NCBI RefSeq assembly: GCF_000725495.1 | Contig: NZ_JNZD01000013.1 | Location: 124,001 to 188,000 of the forward strand | DNA from: Streptomyces aureus | Lineage (GTDB): Bacteria; Actinomycetota; Actinomycetes; Streptomycetales; Streptomycetaceae | Direction: 5' to 3' | Length of the DNA: 64,000 nucleotides | Part shown: positions 16,941 to 24,766 of the stretch, piece after piece | How positions within the stretch are numbered: position 1 is the stretch's first letter | Layout: each line of letters begins with the position of its first letter | Notes under the pieces: generated by a model | Databases searched by the model: none | Seen by the model: only the letters and a program-made list of their open reading frames with translations | What the model was told of the DNA's origin: nothing | Translations under genes and position numbers: made by a program

Positions 16941-17981
16941 ATGCGCTGGGAGAACCTGACAGCGGATACGGCCGAAGGCCCCGCCCGCGACGCCGCCCTC
17001 TTCGGCGCGGACGCGGTCACCACACGGACGTTCGACACTCCCGAGTTCCGGGGGATCACCTTCCACGAGATCCGGGCGCGGTCGATCGTGAACCGGGTGC
17101 CGGGGGCCTCCCGCATGCCGTTCGAGTGGACGGTCAACCCCTATCGCGGCTGCTCGCACGCATGCGTTTACTGCTTCGCCCGCAAGACGCACAGTTATCT
17201 GGATCTCGACACCGGACTCGGCTTCGACTCGCAGATCGTGGTGAAGGTCAACGCCCCGGATCTGCTGCGCCGCCAGCTCGCCTCGCGCCGCTGGCACGGC
17301 GAGCACATCGCGATGGGCACCAACGTCGACTGCTACCAGCGCGCCGAGGGCCGGTACCGACTGATGCCGGGCATCATCGCGGCCCTGCGCGACCACGCGA
17401 ACCCCTTCTCGATCCTGACGAAGGGCACGCTGATCCTGCGCGACCTCGACCTGCTGAAGCAGGCCTCCGAAGTCACCGACGTCGGGATCTCGGTGTCGGT
17501 GGGCTTCACCGACACCGGGCTGTGGCGCACGGTGGAGCCGGGCACCCCCGCCCCCGAGCGCCGCCTGGACGTCGTCCGCACCCTGACGGACCACGGCATG
17601 GACTGCGGGGTCCTGATGGCCCCCGTGATCCCGTTCCTCGGCGACCACCCCGCCCAGCTGCGCGCCACCGTCCGCGCCATAGCCGCGTCCGGGGCCACCT
17701 CGGTGACCCCCCTGGTCCTGCATCTGCGGCCCGGCGCCCGCGAGTGGTTCATGGCCTGGCTCGAGCACCACCACCCCCACCTCGTACGGCGCTACGAGCG
17801 GCTGTACGCGGAGGGCGCCTACGCCCCGAAGTGGTACCAGCGCCGGATCACCCGTCAGGTCCACGAACTGGCACAGGAGTACGGGATCGGCCCCAAGCGC
17901 GCCGGAATGCCCCGCCGCGTCACCGAACCCGAACCCGTGCCCGCCGCCGCGCCCGGACCGACGCAGCTGACCCTGCTCTGA
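16941..17981 (+). CDS. SplB-like (Rv2578c-type) radical SAM protein, probable SOS gene
   Basis: 346 residues. The radical SAM [4Fe-4S] motif is CSHACVYC near residue 73 (C-x3-C-x2-C) inside RGCSHACVYCFARKTH, the hallmark of the COG1533 group that includes spore photoproduct lyase. Later segments GTNVDCYQRAEGRYRLM and ILTKGTLILRDLDLL are the group's conserved strands. Members are presumed to use a 5'-deoxyadenosyl radical in nucleic-acid repair, but the substrate of the actinobacterial branch is unknown. AGGAGG lies 5 bases before ATG 16941. A LexA box sits in the promoter, consistent with DNA repair; I recall that the mycobacterial homologue Rv2578c belongs to the LexA regulon. Confidence 0.92.
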   Translation: MRWENLTADTAEGPARDAALFGADAVTTRTFDTPEFRGITFHEIRARSIVNRVPGASRMPFEWTVNPYRGCSHACVYCFARKTHSYLDLDTGLGFDSQIVVKVNAPDLLRRQLASRRWHGEHIAMGTNVDCYQRAEGRYRLMPGIIAALRDHANPFSILTKGTLILRDLDLLKQASEVTDVGISVSVGFTDTGLWRTVEPGTPAPERRLDVVRTLTDHGMDCGVLMAPVIPFLGDHPAQLRATVRAIAASGATSVTPLVLHLRPGAREWFMAWLEHHHPHLVRRYERLYAEGAYAPKWYQRRITRQVHELAQEYGIGPKRAGMPRRVTEPEPVPAAAPGPTQLTLL

Positions 17982-18257
17982 GCACCCGGCGGCCTCGCGT
18001 CCGGCGGCCCGAGGACCGGCACCCCCAAGCCCGGTGACGGACCGTCACGGCCACCCGTCGCCCGCCCGGCCGGAACCACCGGCCCCCGCGCACGCGTTCG
18101 GGGCCGCGCGGAGCCGCTCGAGGCGGCATCCGAGCGCATCGGACCATCCAATCGGGTCGAGTCTCACCGGAACACGTTCTTCCAGGACCCCCGTTCGGCA
18201 CGATACGGCGAAGGCCGTGGCGTGCACGGCTCAGATTCCTCCGTCCTGGGAGGCCTT

Positions 18258-19838
18258 GTGAAGAAACACGCAGCCGCTGTGTGCGGGGCGGCCGTCGTGC
18301 TGGCCGGGATGATCACGTCGATCCCCGCCGACGCGAGCACCGGCCCCGCCGCGCCGCCCACCGCCCTGGCCGCGAAACCGGCCTGGAAGAAGTGCGGCAC
18401 CAGCGATTATCCGACGCTCCAGTGCGCGTCCATCAAGGTGCCGCTGGACCACTCGAACCCGTACAGCGAGCGGATCACCATCGCTCTGTCCCGGGTCCCG
18501 CACACCGCGAAGCGGTTCCAGGGCCCCCTGCTGGTGAACCCGGGCGGCCCCGGCGGCAGCGGGCTCAAACTGGCCGGCTTCGTCGCCTCCGCGCTGCCCA
18601 AGGCCGTGGCCGCGCAGTACGACGTGATCGGCTTCGACCCGCGCGGAGTCGGCTCGAGCAAGCCCGCCCTCGACTGCAAGCCGGGGCACTTCAAGCCCGT
18701 CCGTCCCGACACCGTGCCGAGCACCCGGGCCGTCGAGCGGGCCAACCTCGCGCGCGCCAGGGCCTTCGCCGAGGCGTGCGGCACGAAGTACGCGAAGCTG
18801 CTGCCGTACCTCGACACGGTCAGCACGGTCCGCGACATGGACGCGATCCGCGCCGCGCTCGGCGCCAAGAAGATCAACTACTTCGGCTACTCGTACGGCA
18901 CCTACCTGGGGGCCGTGTACGGCAAGCTCTACCCGCAGCGGGTCCGCCGGCTGGTCCTCGACTCCATCGTCGACCCCACCGGTGTGTGGTACGACGACAA
19001 CATCAGCCAGGACTACGCCTTCAACGACCGCCACCTGGCGTTCCTGGCCTGGGTCGCGAAGCACGACGCGGCCTACAAGCTCGGCACGGACCCGGCCGTG
19101 GTCGAGGCCAAGTGGTACGCGATGCGCGCGGCCCTGGCCGAGAACCCGGCGCAGAAGAAGGTCGGCGCCTCCGAGCTGGAGGACACCTTCATCCCGGGCG
19201 GCTACTACAACGGGTACTGGCCCTACCTCGCCGAGGCGTTCGCGTCCTACGTGAACGACAAGAAGTCGGACGCGCTCGTCGAGGCGTACGAGAACTTCGG
19301 CGCGGTCGACGCCTCGGGGGACAACGGCTACAGCGTGTACACGGCGGTCCAGTGCCGTGACGCGGCCTGGCCGCGTGACTGGCGCCAGTGGCGCCGGGAC
19401 AGCTGGGCCGTGTACGACAAGGCGCCCTTCATGGCCTGGAACAACGCCTGGTACAACGCACCGTGCGCGTTCTGGCCCACGGACTCGCTCCGGCCGGTGG
19501 ACATCTCCAACCGCCGGCTGCCCCCCGCGCTGCTGTTCCAGGCGACGGACGACGCGGCCACTCCCTACGAGGGCGGGGTGACCGTCCATCACCAGCTGCG
19601 CGGCTCCAGCCTGGTGGTCGAGCAGGGCGGCGGCAACCACGGCATCACGCTGAGCGGCAACGCCTGCCTGGACAAGTACCTGGCGGCCTATCTGACCGAC
19701 GGCAGAGTGCCGCGCGGCGGCGGCGAGGCCGACGCGGTGTGCAAGACGCTGCCCGACCCCGAGCCGCTGACGACGAAGGCCGCGTCCTCCTCGTCCCGTG
19801 GCTCGACGCTGCACGGTCTGCTCGGTTCCCGCGGCTGA
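18258..19838 (+). CDS. Secreted alpha/beta hydrolase, tripeptidyl-aminopeptidase (Tap/Slp) type
   Basis: 526 residues. A Sec signal peptide (KKHAAAVCGAAVVLAGM, cleavage probably after the ADA near residue 26) sends it outside the cell. The enzyme domain has the oxyanion strip LVNPGGPGGSG, the DPRGVGSS turn, nucleophile Ser in FGYSYGTYLG near residue 208, a probable acid Asp in FQATDDAATPYEG and His in GGGNHGITLSG. These are the marks of the S33 Tap/SlpD/SlpE family, which trims tripeptides from extracellular proteins. GTG 18258 follows GGGAGG; a further in-frame ATG upstream would put residues before the signal peptide. Monocistronic. Confidence 0.92.
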   Translation: MKKHAAAVCGAAVVLAGMITSIPADASTGPAAPPTALAAKPAWKKCGTSDYPTLQCASIKVPLDHSNPYSERITIALSRVPHTAKRFQGPLLVNPGGPGGSGLKLAGFVASALPKAVAAQYDVIGFDPRGVGSSKPALDCKPGHFKPVRPDTVPSTRAVERANLARARAFAEACGTKYAKLLPYLDTVSTVRDMDAIRAALGAKKINYFGYSYGTYLGAVYGKLYPQRVRRLVLDSIVDPTGVWYDDNISQDYAFNDRHLAFLAWVAKHDAAYKLGTDPAVVEAKWYAMRAALAENPAQKKVGASELEDTFIPGGYYNGYWPYLAEAFASYVNDKKSDALVEAYENFGAVDASGDNGYSVYTAVQCRDAAWPRDWRQWRRDSWAVYDKAPFMAWNNAWYNAPCAFWPTDSLRPVDISNRRLPPALLFQATDDAATPYEGGVTVHHQLRGSSLVVEQGGGNHGITLSGNACLDKYLAAYLTDGRVPRGGGEADAVCKTLPDPEPLTTKAASSSSRGSTLHGLLGSRG

Positions 19839-19898
19839 ACCTCCTCCGCCCGTGAGCCCGTCGGGGGCGGTGTCGGACCCGTGGTCCACGATGGACCC

Positions 19899-20462
19899 GT
19901 GAATGAGCCGACGAACGCCCCCGCCCCCGGCGGGCCGCGGGTACGTGAGATGACCCTGGACGACTGTGCGCGGGTGGCCGAGATCCGGGTGCGCGGCTGG
20001 CAGCGCGCGTACGAGGGCCTGATCCCGCGGGCGTACCTGGACGGGCTCAGCGTGGCCGAGGACACCGAGCGCCGGCGCCGTACGCTGCGGGAGGGCGACG
20101 GCAGCGTCGTGAACCTGGTCGCCGAGCACGCCGGGTCCGTCGTCGGCTGGGCCTGCCACGGACCGCACCGGGACGACGAAGTCCGCTCCGGGGACGTCGA
20201 GTTGTACGCCATCTACGTCCACCCCGACCGGCTGGGCCGAGGGGTCGGGCAGGCCCTGCTGCGGGAGTCGCTGGGGCGCTGCGCGGCGGAGGGTCGCGAG
20301 CGCATGCTGCTGTGGGTTCTCAAGGAGAACGCCCCGGCACGCCGTTTCTACGAGCGGGCCGGCTTCCGCCCCGACGGCGCCGAGGAGCCCTTCGAGGCGG
20401 GCGGGGCCTCGGTGCCCGAGGTCCGCTACGCGCGCGTGCTGAGCGGTACGGCCCGGAGCTGA
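19899..20462 (+). CDS. GNAT N-acetyltransferase
   Basis: 187 residues. Acetyl-CoA-dependent transferase of the general RimI-like kind: VREMTLDDCARVAEIRVRGW at the start, ELYAIYVHPDRLGRGVGQAL near residue 100 with the R-G-x-G-x-G/A pyrophosphate loop, and LWVLKENAPARRFYERAGF near 140. Acceptor unknown. The start is uncertain: GTG 19899 or GTG 19881 in frame, neither with a strong ribosome site. It ends 10 bases from the HEAT-repeat gene, tail to tail. Confidence 0.85.
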   Translation: MNEPTNAPAPGGPRVREMTLDDCARVAEIRVRGWQRAYEGLIPRAYLDGLSVAEDTERRRRTLREGDGSVVNLVAEHAGSVVGWACHGPHRDDEVRSGDVELYAIYVHPDRLGRGVGQALLRESLGRCAAEGRERMLLWVLKENAPARRFYERAGFRPDGAEEPFEAGGASVPEVRYARVLSGTARS

Positions 20463-20472
20463 CCGGGCGCGC

Positions 20473-21054
20473 CTACTCCTGCCCGGGCAGCCGGGCCAGT
20501 GCGCGGACGGCCGTCTCCGCGAGCGCCGGGTGGGCCAGGGCCTCGTTCAGTACGCGTCTGGCCCGGCCGTCGCCCAGCACGCCCAGACCCTCCGCGCACG
20601 CGAGGGCGACCTTGCGGTAGGGATCGTGCGGGCGCAGCCTGCGCTCCAGGGTGGTGATCAGCGCGGGCACGGCCTCCGGCGCGCGCAGCTCGACCAGGAG
20701 CCTGACCGGCTGGAGCGCGTAGGCGACCCGCAGTTCGTTGGTGGCGAGCGCCGCGGCGGCGCGGGCGGTGCGGGGGTCTCCGAGCCGGGCCAGGGCCCGG
20801 GCGGCGGACGCGCAGCGCTGCGGATCACGGTGGTTCAGCAGCAGGACGAGCGCCTCGAAGGAACGCCGGTCCCCGGCCGTACCGAGCCGGAAGGCGACCA
20901 ACTCCCGCGCCCAGAGCGGCTGTCCGGGCTCGGTCAGCGCGGCGGCCAGCACCTCGGGATCCTCCGTCCCCGCCAGACGCTCGAAGGCCGTCGAAGCCCC
21001 CGCCCCCGCCTCGGCCCGCAGACGCTCCGTGAGCGATCGCAACGCTTCGTCCAT
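20473..21054 (-). CDS. HEAT-repeat protein
   Basis: 193 residues, all helical. At least four HEAT-like pairs can be read, e.g. DPQRCASAARALARLGDPRT near residue 78 and DPYRKVALACAEGLGVLGDG near 145, plus ALAHPALAETAVRALARL at the end. Such proteins are scaffolds; some actinobacterial members are loosely annotated as adenylosuccinate-lyase-like, which I see no support for. ATG 21054 lies only 12 bases from the edge of the MITE-like element at 21066-21229 and has no clear ribosome site, so the element may supply or disturb its promoter. Confidence 0.7.
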   Translation of the reverse strand: MDEALRSLTERLRAEAGAGASTAFERLAGTEDPEVLAAALTEPGQPLWARELVAFRLGTAGDRRSFEALVLLLNHRDPQRCASAARALARLGDPRTARAAAALATNELRVAYALQPVRLLVELRAPEAVPALITTLERRLRPHDPYRKVALACAEGLGVLGDGRARRVLNEALAHPALAETAVRALARLPGQE

Positions 21055-21065
21055 GGGCCGAGCTT

Positions 21066-21229
21066 AAGGGCTGTCCCGTAATCCCCGGCGGGCGCACGAC
21101 GACAGCTACGGCACCTCGCCGCGTTGTCGGATCGCCCGAATACGCCCAGTATGAGGACGACCCTCCGCCTTGCGATGCACCGCATCTGACGCCGCGCGCT
21201 GATCCACCGGGGATTACGGGACAGCCCTT
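21066..21229. mobile_element. MITE-like element with perfect 23-bp terminal inverted repeats
   Basis: Left end 21066-21088 and right end 21207-21229 are exact reverse complements (core GGGCTGTCCCGTAATCCCC). The 118-bp interior has no coding frame of note and no transposase, so this is a non-autonomous, transposon-derived repeat. I recall near-identical sequence in many Streptomyces intergenic regions. No clear target duplication flanks it. Confidence 0.65.
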
Positions 21230-21588
21230 GGGCAAGCCCGTGAGGTGCGGGGACGTACATCACAAAGTCGGGGGCTGGCGCGCTCGTTACCGACGGGTTA
21301 AGCTCAGACGAGCGAGTTACCCACTCGTGTCTCACCTCTCGGTGGCCTGGTGACGCAGCCATCGTGAGAGCAGTCGGTTCGGTACTTCAGGTACCTCAGT
21401 ACGACATGGCTCCGGGACAGGGCCGGTCGGCTTTCACCGCCCATGGGCGCCCGTTTCTCCGGCGCCCGGGGACGGCACCGGGCGTGTGCGCTCGTCAGCC
21501 CGGAAACACCCGCAACCTCCGCACGCCGTGCGCCTGTCGGCGTACCCGCGTGCGCTCCTCAGTCGTCACCACCTTCTGGAGTCCCGCG
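21230..21588 (+). promoter_or_regulatory. Long leader/promoter region of the 3-hydroxyacyl-CoA dehydrogenase gene
   Basis: No gene seen in these 359 bases. GTTACC occurs at 21286 and 21316, exactly 30 bases apart, and CGAGT-taccc-ACTCG (21313-21327) is a small inverted repeat; either could be a regulator site. The first ATG in frame with good context is 21589. Confidence 0.35.
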
Positions 21589-23394
21589 ATGGCCACTCCC
21601 CTGTCCGACACCTCTCTGTCCCCGCTGAAGACCGTCGCCGTCGTCGGCCTCGGCACCATGGGCACCGGCATCGCCGAGGTCCTGGTCCGCGCCGGCCGTG
21701 ACGTGATCGGCATCGACATCAGCGAAGCCGCGGCCGCCCAGGCCGTGGCCACCCTCGAAGCCTCCACCGCCCGCGCCGTGCGACGCGAGCACCTGAGCGA
21801 CGCGGAGCGCACCGACGCCCTCGCCCGCTTCCGTACCTTCACCGACCTCGCGGCCGCCGCCGACGCCGACCTCGTCATCGAGGTGACCCCGGAGTCGTAC
21901 GACGTCAAGCAGCAGGTCTTCCGGGCGCTCGACGGCATCGTGCGCCCCGAGGCGATCCTCGCGACGGGCACCAACGCCCTGTCCGTGACGCGCCTGGCGG
22001 CCGACTCGGCCCGCCCCGAGCGCGTGCTCGGCCTGCACTTCTTCAACCCGGCTCCCGCGATGAAGCTCGTCGAGGTCGTCTCCTCGGTGCTGACCGCGCC
22101 GGCCGCCGTGAGCGCGGTGACCGACCTGGCGGTGGAGCTGGGCAAGGAGCCCGTCGCGGTGGGCGACCGCCCCGGTTTCGTCGCCGACGGCCTGCTCTTC
22201 GGCTACCTCAACCAGGCCGCCGCGATGTACGAGGCGAAGTACGCCTCCCGCGAGGACATCGACGCGGCCATGAAGCTCGGCTGCGGACTGCCCATGGGCC
22301 CGCTCGCCCTGCTCGACCTGATCGGCGTGGACACCGCGCGGACGGTCCTGGAGGCCATGTACGCCGAGTCGCACGACCGGCTGCACGCCCCCGCGCCGAT
22401 CCTCAAGCAGCTCAGCGAGGCGGGTCTGACCGGGCGCAAGTCCGGCCGCGGCTTCTACTCCTACGAGGCCCCGGGCAGCGACGCCGTCGTGCGGGACGCG
22501 CTGACGCCGCTGGAGGGCGCCGTCCTCGCCGAGGGCCGTGAGATCCGCTCGGTGGGCGTCGCCGGCTCCGGCACGATGGCCTCCGGCATCGCCGAGGTCT
22601 TCGCCAAGGCCGGGTACGAGGTGGTCCTCGCCGCCCGTACGGAGGAGAAGGCGGAGGCCGCCAAGGCCCGCATCGGCAAGTCGCTGTCCCGGTCCGTCGA
22701 CCGGGGCCGGATGACGGCCGAGGCGGCGGCACGGACCCTGGAGCTGATCACGCCGACCGGCAGCTACGACGACTTCGCCGACGTGGACCTCGCCCTGGAG
22801 GCGGTCGCCGAGGACCTGGAGATCAAGCAGCAGCTGTTCGGCACGTTCGACAAGGTCTGCAAGCCCGGCGCGATCCTGGCCACCACCACCTCCTCGCTGC
22901 CCGTCGTCGCCTGCGCCCGCGCCACCTCGCGCCCGCAGGACGTCATCGGCATGCACTTCTTCAACCCGGCCCCGGCGATGAAGCTCGTCGAGGTCGTGCG
23001 GACCGTGCTGACCGGGGACGACGTGCACGCCACCGTGCGCGAGGTCTGCGCGAAGATCCGCAAGCACCCGGTGGACTGCGGCGACCGGGCCGGCTTCATC
23101 GTGAACGCGCTGCTGTTCCCGTACCTGAACAACGCGATCAAGATGGTGCAGGAGCACTACGCCACGCTGGACGACATCGACGCGGCCATGAAGCTGGGCG
23201 GCGGCTACCCGATGGGGCCCTTCGAGCTGCTCGACGTGGTCGGGCTCGACGTCTCGCTGGCCATCGAGAAGGTCCTGCACCGCGAGTTCCGGGACCCGGG
23301 ACTCGCCCCCGCGCCGCTCCTGGAGCACCTGGTGGCCGCGGGCTGCCTCGGCCGCAAGACGGGCCGCGGCTTCCGCGAATATGCCCGCCGCTGA
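21589..23394 (+). CDS. Tandem-duplicated 3-hydroxyacyl-CoA (3-hydroxybutyryl-CoA) dehydrogenase
   Basis: 601 residues made of two complete dehydrogenase units of about 290 residues in one chain. Unit 1 begins VAVVGLGTMGTGIAEVL, unit 2 VGVAGSGTMASGIAEVF near residue 321 (NAD-binding glycine loops). Each has the catalytic His-Glu-containing strand HFFNPAPAMKLVEVV and the C-terminal domain motif DDIDAAMKLG followed by LGCGLPMGPLALLD or LGGGYPMGPFELLD. It oxidises or reduces (S)-3-hydroxybutyryl-CoA with NAD(P). The ordinary family enzyme is a dimer of single units, so this may be a covalent dimer. ATG 21589 follows GGAG. First gene of the ethylmalonyl-CoA block, feeding crotonyl-CoA formation. 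Confidence 0.9.
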   Translation: MATPLSDTSLSPLKTVAVVGLGTMGTGIAEVLVRAGRDVIGIDISEAAAAQAVATLEASTARAVRREHLSDAERTDALARFRTFTDLAAAADADLVIEVTPESYDVKQQVFRALDGIVRPEAILATGTNALSVTRLAADSARPERVLGLHFFNPAPAMKLVEVVSSVLTAPAAVSAVTDLAVELGKEPVAVGDRPGFVADGLLFGYLNQAAAMYEAKYASREDIDAAMKLGCGLPMGPLALLDLIGVDTARTVLEAMYAESHDRLHAPAPILKQLSEAGLTGRKSGRGFYSYEAPGSDAVVRDALTPLEGAVLAEGREIRSVGVAGSGTMASGIAEVFAKAGYEVVLAARTEEKAEAAKARIGKSLSRSVDRGRMTAEAAARTLELITPTGSYDDFADVDLALEAVAEDLEIKQQLFGTFDKVCKPGAILATTTSSLPVVACARATSRPQDVIGMHFFNPAPAMKLVEVVRTVLTGDDVHATVREVCAKIRKHPVDCGDRAGFIVNALLFPYLNNAIKMVQEHYATLDDIDAAMKLGGGYPMGPFELLDVVGLDVSLAIEKVLHREFRDPGLAPAPLLEHLVAAGCLGRKTGRGFREYARR

Positions 23395-23456
23395 CGGCCG
23401 GGGCGACTGGTTCGCGGACGACGCCGACTGGGGCGGACTGCTGGGCCCCGCCGGAC

Positions 23457-23483
23457 ACCCCCCGCCCTTCCCGGGCGGGGGGT
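23457..23483 (+). terminator. GC-rich hairpin after the dehydrogenase gene
   Basis: Arms 23457-23467 and 23473-23483 (ACCCCCCGCCC against GGGCGGGGGGT) with a 5-base loop, 62 bases past the stop at 23394. Separates the dehydrogenase from the TetR gene. Confidence 0.6.
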
Positions 23484-23530
23484 TCCCCGGACATGCGCGC
23501 TCTCCTGCGCAGATGCAGTACGTTCGGGGC

Positions 23531-24343
23531 ATGTCCCAGCCCGCCAGGTCCTCACGTCAGTCAGCCACGCCCGACGCTCCGGAGAGCGCCGCGGGCAGTC
23601 GCGCGGCGGCCCAACGCCTCAAGATGCGCCGGGAACTGGCGGCCGCGGCCATGGAGCTGTTCGCCGCCAAGGGGTACGAGGCGACCACCGTCGACGAGAT
23701 CGCGGCCCAGGCCGGGGTGGCCCGCCGTACGTTCTTCCGCCACTTCCGGTCCAAGGAAGAGGCGATCTTCCCCGATCACGACGACACCCTGATCCGGGCC
23801 GAGGCGGTGCTCAACGCGGCCCCCGCGCACGAGCATCCCCTCGACACCGTGTGCCGCGGCATCAAGGAAGTCATGCGGATGTACGCGGCCCAGCCGGAGA
23901 TCTCCGTCTCGCGCTACAAGCTGACGCGCGAGGTGCCGACGCTGCGGGAGGCCGAGATCGCCTCGGTGGCCCGCTACGAGCGTCTGTTCACCCGCTACCT
24001 GCTCGGCCACTTCGACGAGCACGCGCACGACGACGACGCCAACGACGACCCCCTGCTCGCCGAGGTCGCCGCGTCGGCCGTGGTCACCGCCCACAACCAC
24101 GTCCTGCGGCGGTGGCTGCGGGCCGGCGGCCAGGGCGACGTCGAGTCGCAGCTGGACCACGCCTTCGCCATCGTCCGCAAGACCTTCGGCACCGGGATCG
24201 GCGCGGGACGGGAGACCGCGCCGCGGCCGGCGCCCGCCTCCTCCTTCACCGAGGGGGACGTGCTGGTGACCGTCGCCCGGGTCGACGCCCCGCTGGACCA
24301 GGTGATGCGCACCATCGAGCAGGCGCTCAAGGAACGCGCCTAG
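23531..24343 (+). CDS. TetR-family regulator of the ethylmalonyl-CoA genes (probable)
   Basis: 270 residues. After a 30-residue basic, disordered start comes the helix-turn-helix: LAAAAMELFAAKGYEATTVDEIAAQAGVARRTFFRHF split over residues 36-72 matches TetR recognition helices very well. The ligand-binding part is helical and ends with an unusual tail (VLVTVARVDAPLDQVMRTIE). It lies between the hydroxybutyryl-CoA dehydrogenase and ccr, so repression of these genes in response to an acyl-CoA is likely but not shown. TACGTT at 23519-23524 sits 6 bases before ATG 23531 with no ribosome site, which suggests a leaderless message. Confidence 0.88.
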   Translation: MSQPARSSRQSATPDAPESAAGSRAAAQRLKMRRELAAAAMELFAAKGYEATTVDEIAAQAGVARRTFFRHFRSKEEAIFPDHDDTLIRAEAVLNAAPAHEHPLDTVCRGIKEVMRMYAAQPEISVSRYKLTREVPTLREAEIASVARYERLFTRYLLGHFDEHAHDDDANDDPLLAEVAASAVVTAHNHVLRRWLRAGGQGDVESQLDHAFAIVRKTFGTGIGAGRETAPRPAPASSFTEGDVLVTVARVDAPLDQVMRTIEQALKERA

Positions 24344-24766
24344 GACTCCGCTCCCCCGATCGGCAAAACCAACCCTCGCCGGACTCGCTCTCATCGAGCG
24401 CGTCCGGCGTTTTTTGTGCCCCGGTTTGACTCATTTGCGGGCCGACCTGATCGATCATCGCTCACGTGTTGCGTAAAGATTTCACCTGAGCGCAACTTCT
24501 GGCACTCCGTGCCTTGTCAGGTGACACGGCGTGCCATACGTTGAAGGAGTCCGGGCGGCCGGCGTGCAGAGACCATGCGTACGCCGGCTGTCCCCGCAAG
24601 CCCCATGGGCCTGCGCGCCCGGACGCCTGCGTCACAGGCAACCTCCCGCGCCAACCACAGCGCTGCCAAGCACCACCTCCGCCGGACCGACGGCACACCC
24701 CTCAGCAGCAGCACCGACGTACCCCTCAGCGTTCTCCCTCGGACGCGCATCGCCGGAGGCAACACC
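24344..24766 (+). promoter_or_regulatory. ccr: Promoter region and long leader of ccr
   Basis: No gene in these 423 bases. A vegetative-type promoter is readable: -35 TTGTCA (24514-24519), 17-base spacer, -10 TACGTT (24537-24542), predicting a start near 24549 and a leader of about 218 bases. The palindrome TGTCA-gg-TGACA (24515-24526) overlies the -35. Upstream, GTTGCG (24468-24473) and CGCAAC (24491-24496) form a second inverted repeat. GGAGG precedes the GTG start at 24767. Confidence 0.5.
24377..24415 (+). terminator. Intrinsic terminator with U-tract after tetR
   Basis: CGCCGGAC at 24377-24384 pairs with GTCCGGCG at 24402-24409, with CGCTC/GAGCG pairing inside, followed by six T. A textbook intrinsic terminator, unusual in this GC-rich DNA. 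It insulates ccr from the regulator gene. Confidence 0.85.

Noticed and set aside
18170..18179. GAACACGTTC before the Tap-like hydrolase as a second LexA box
   Set aside because: The spacer is 2 bases, not 4, so it does not fit the LexA operator. Gene is an exported peptidase, not a repair gene.
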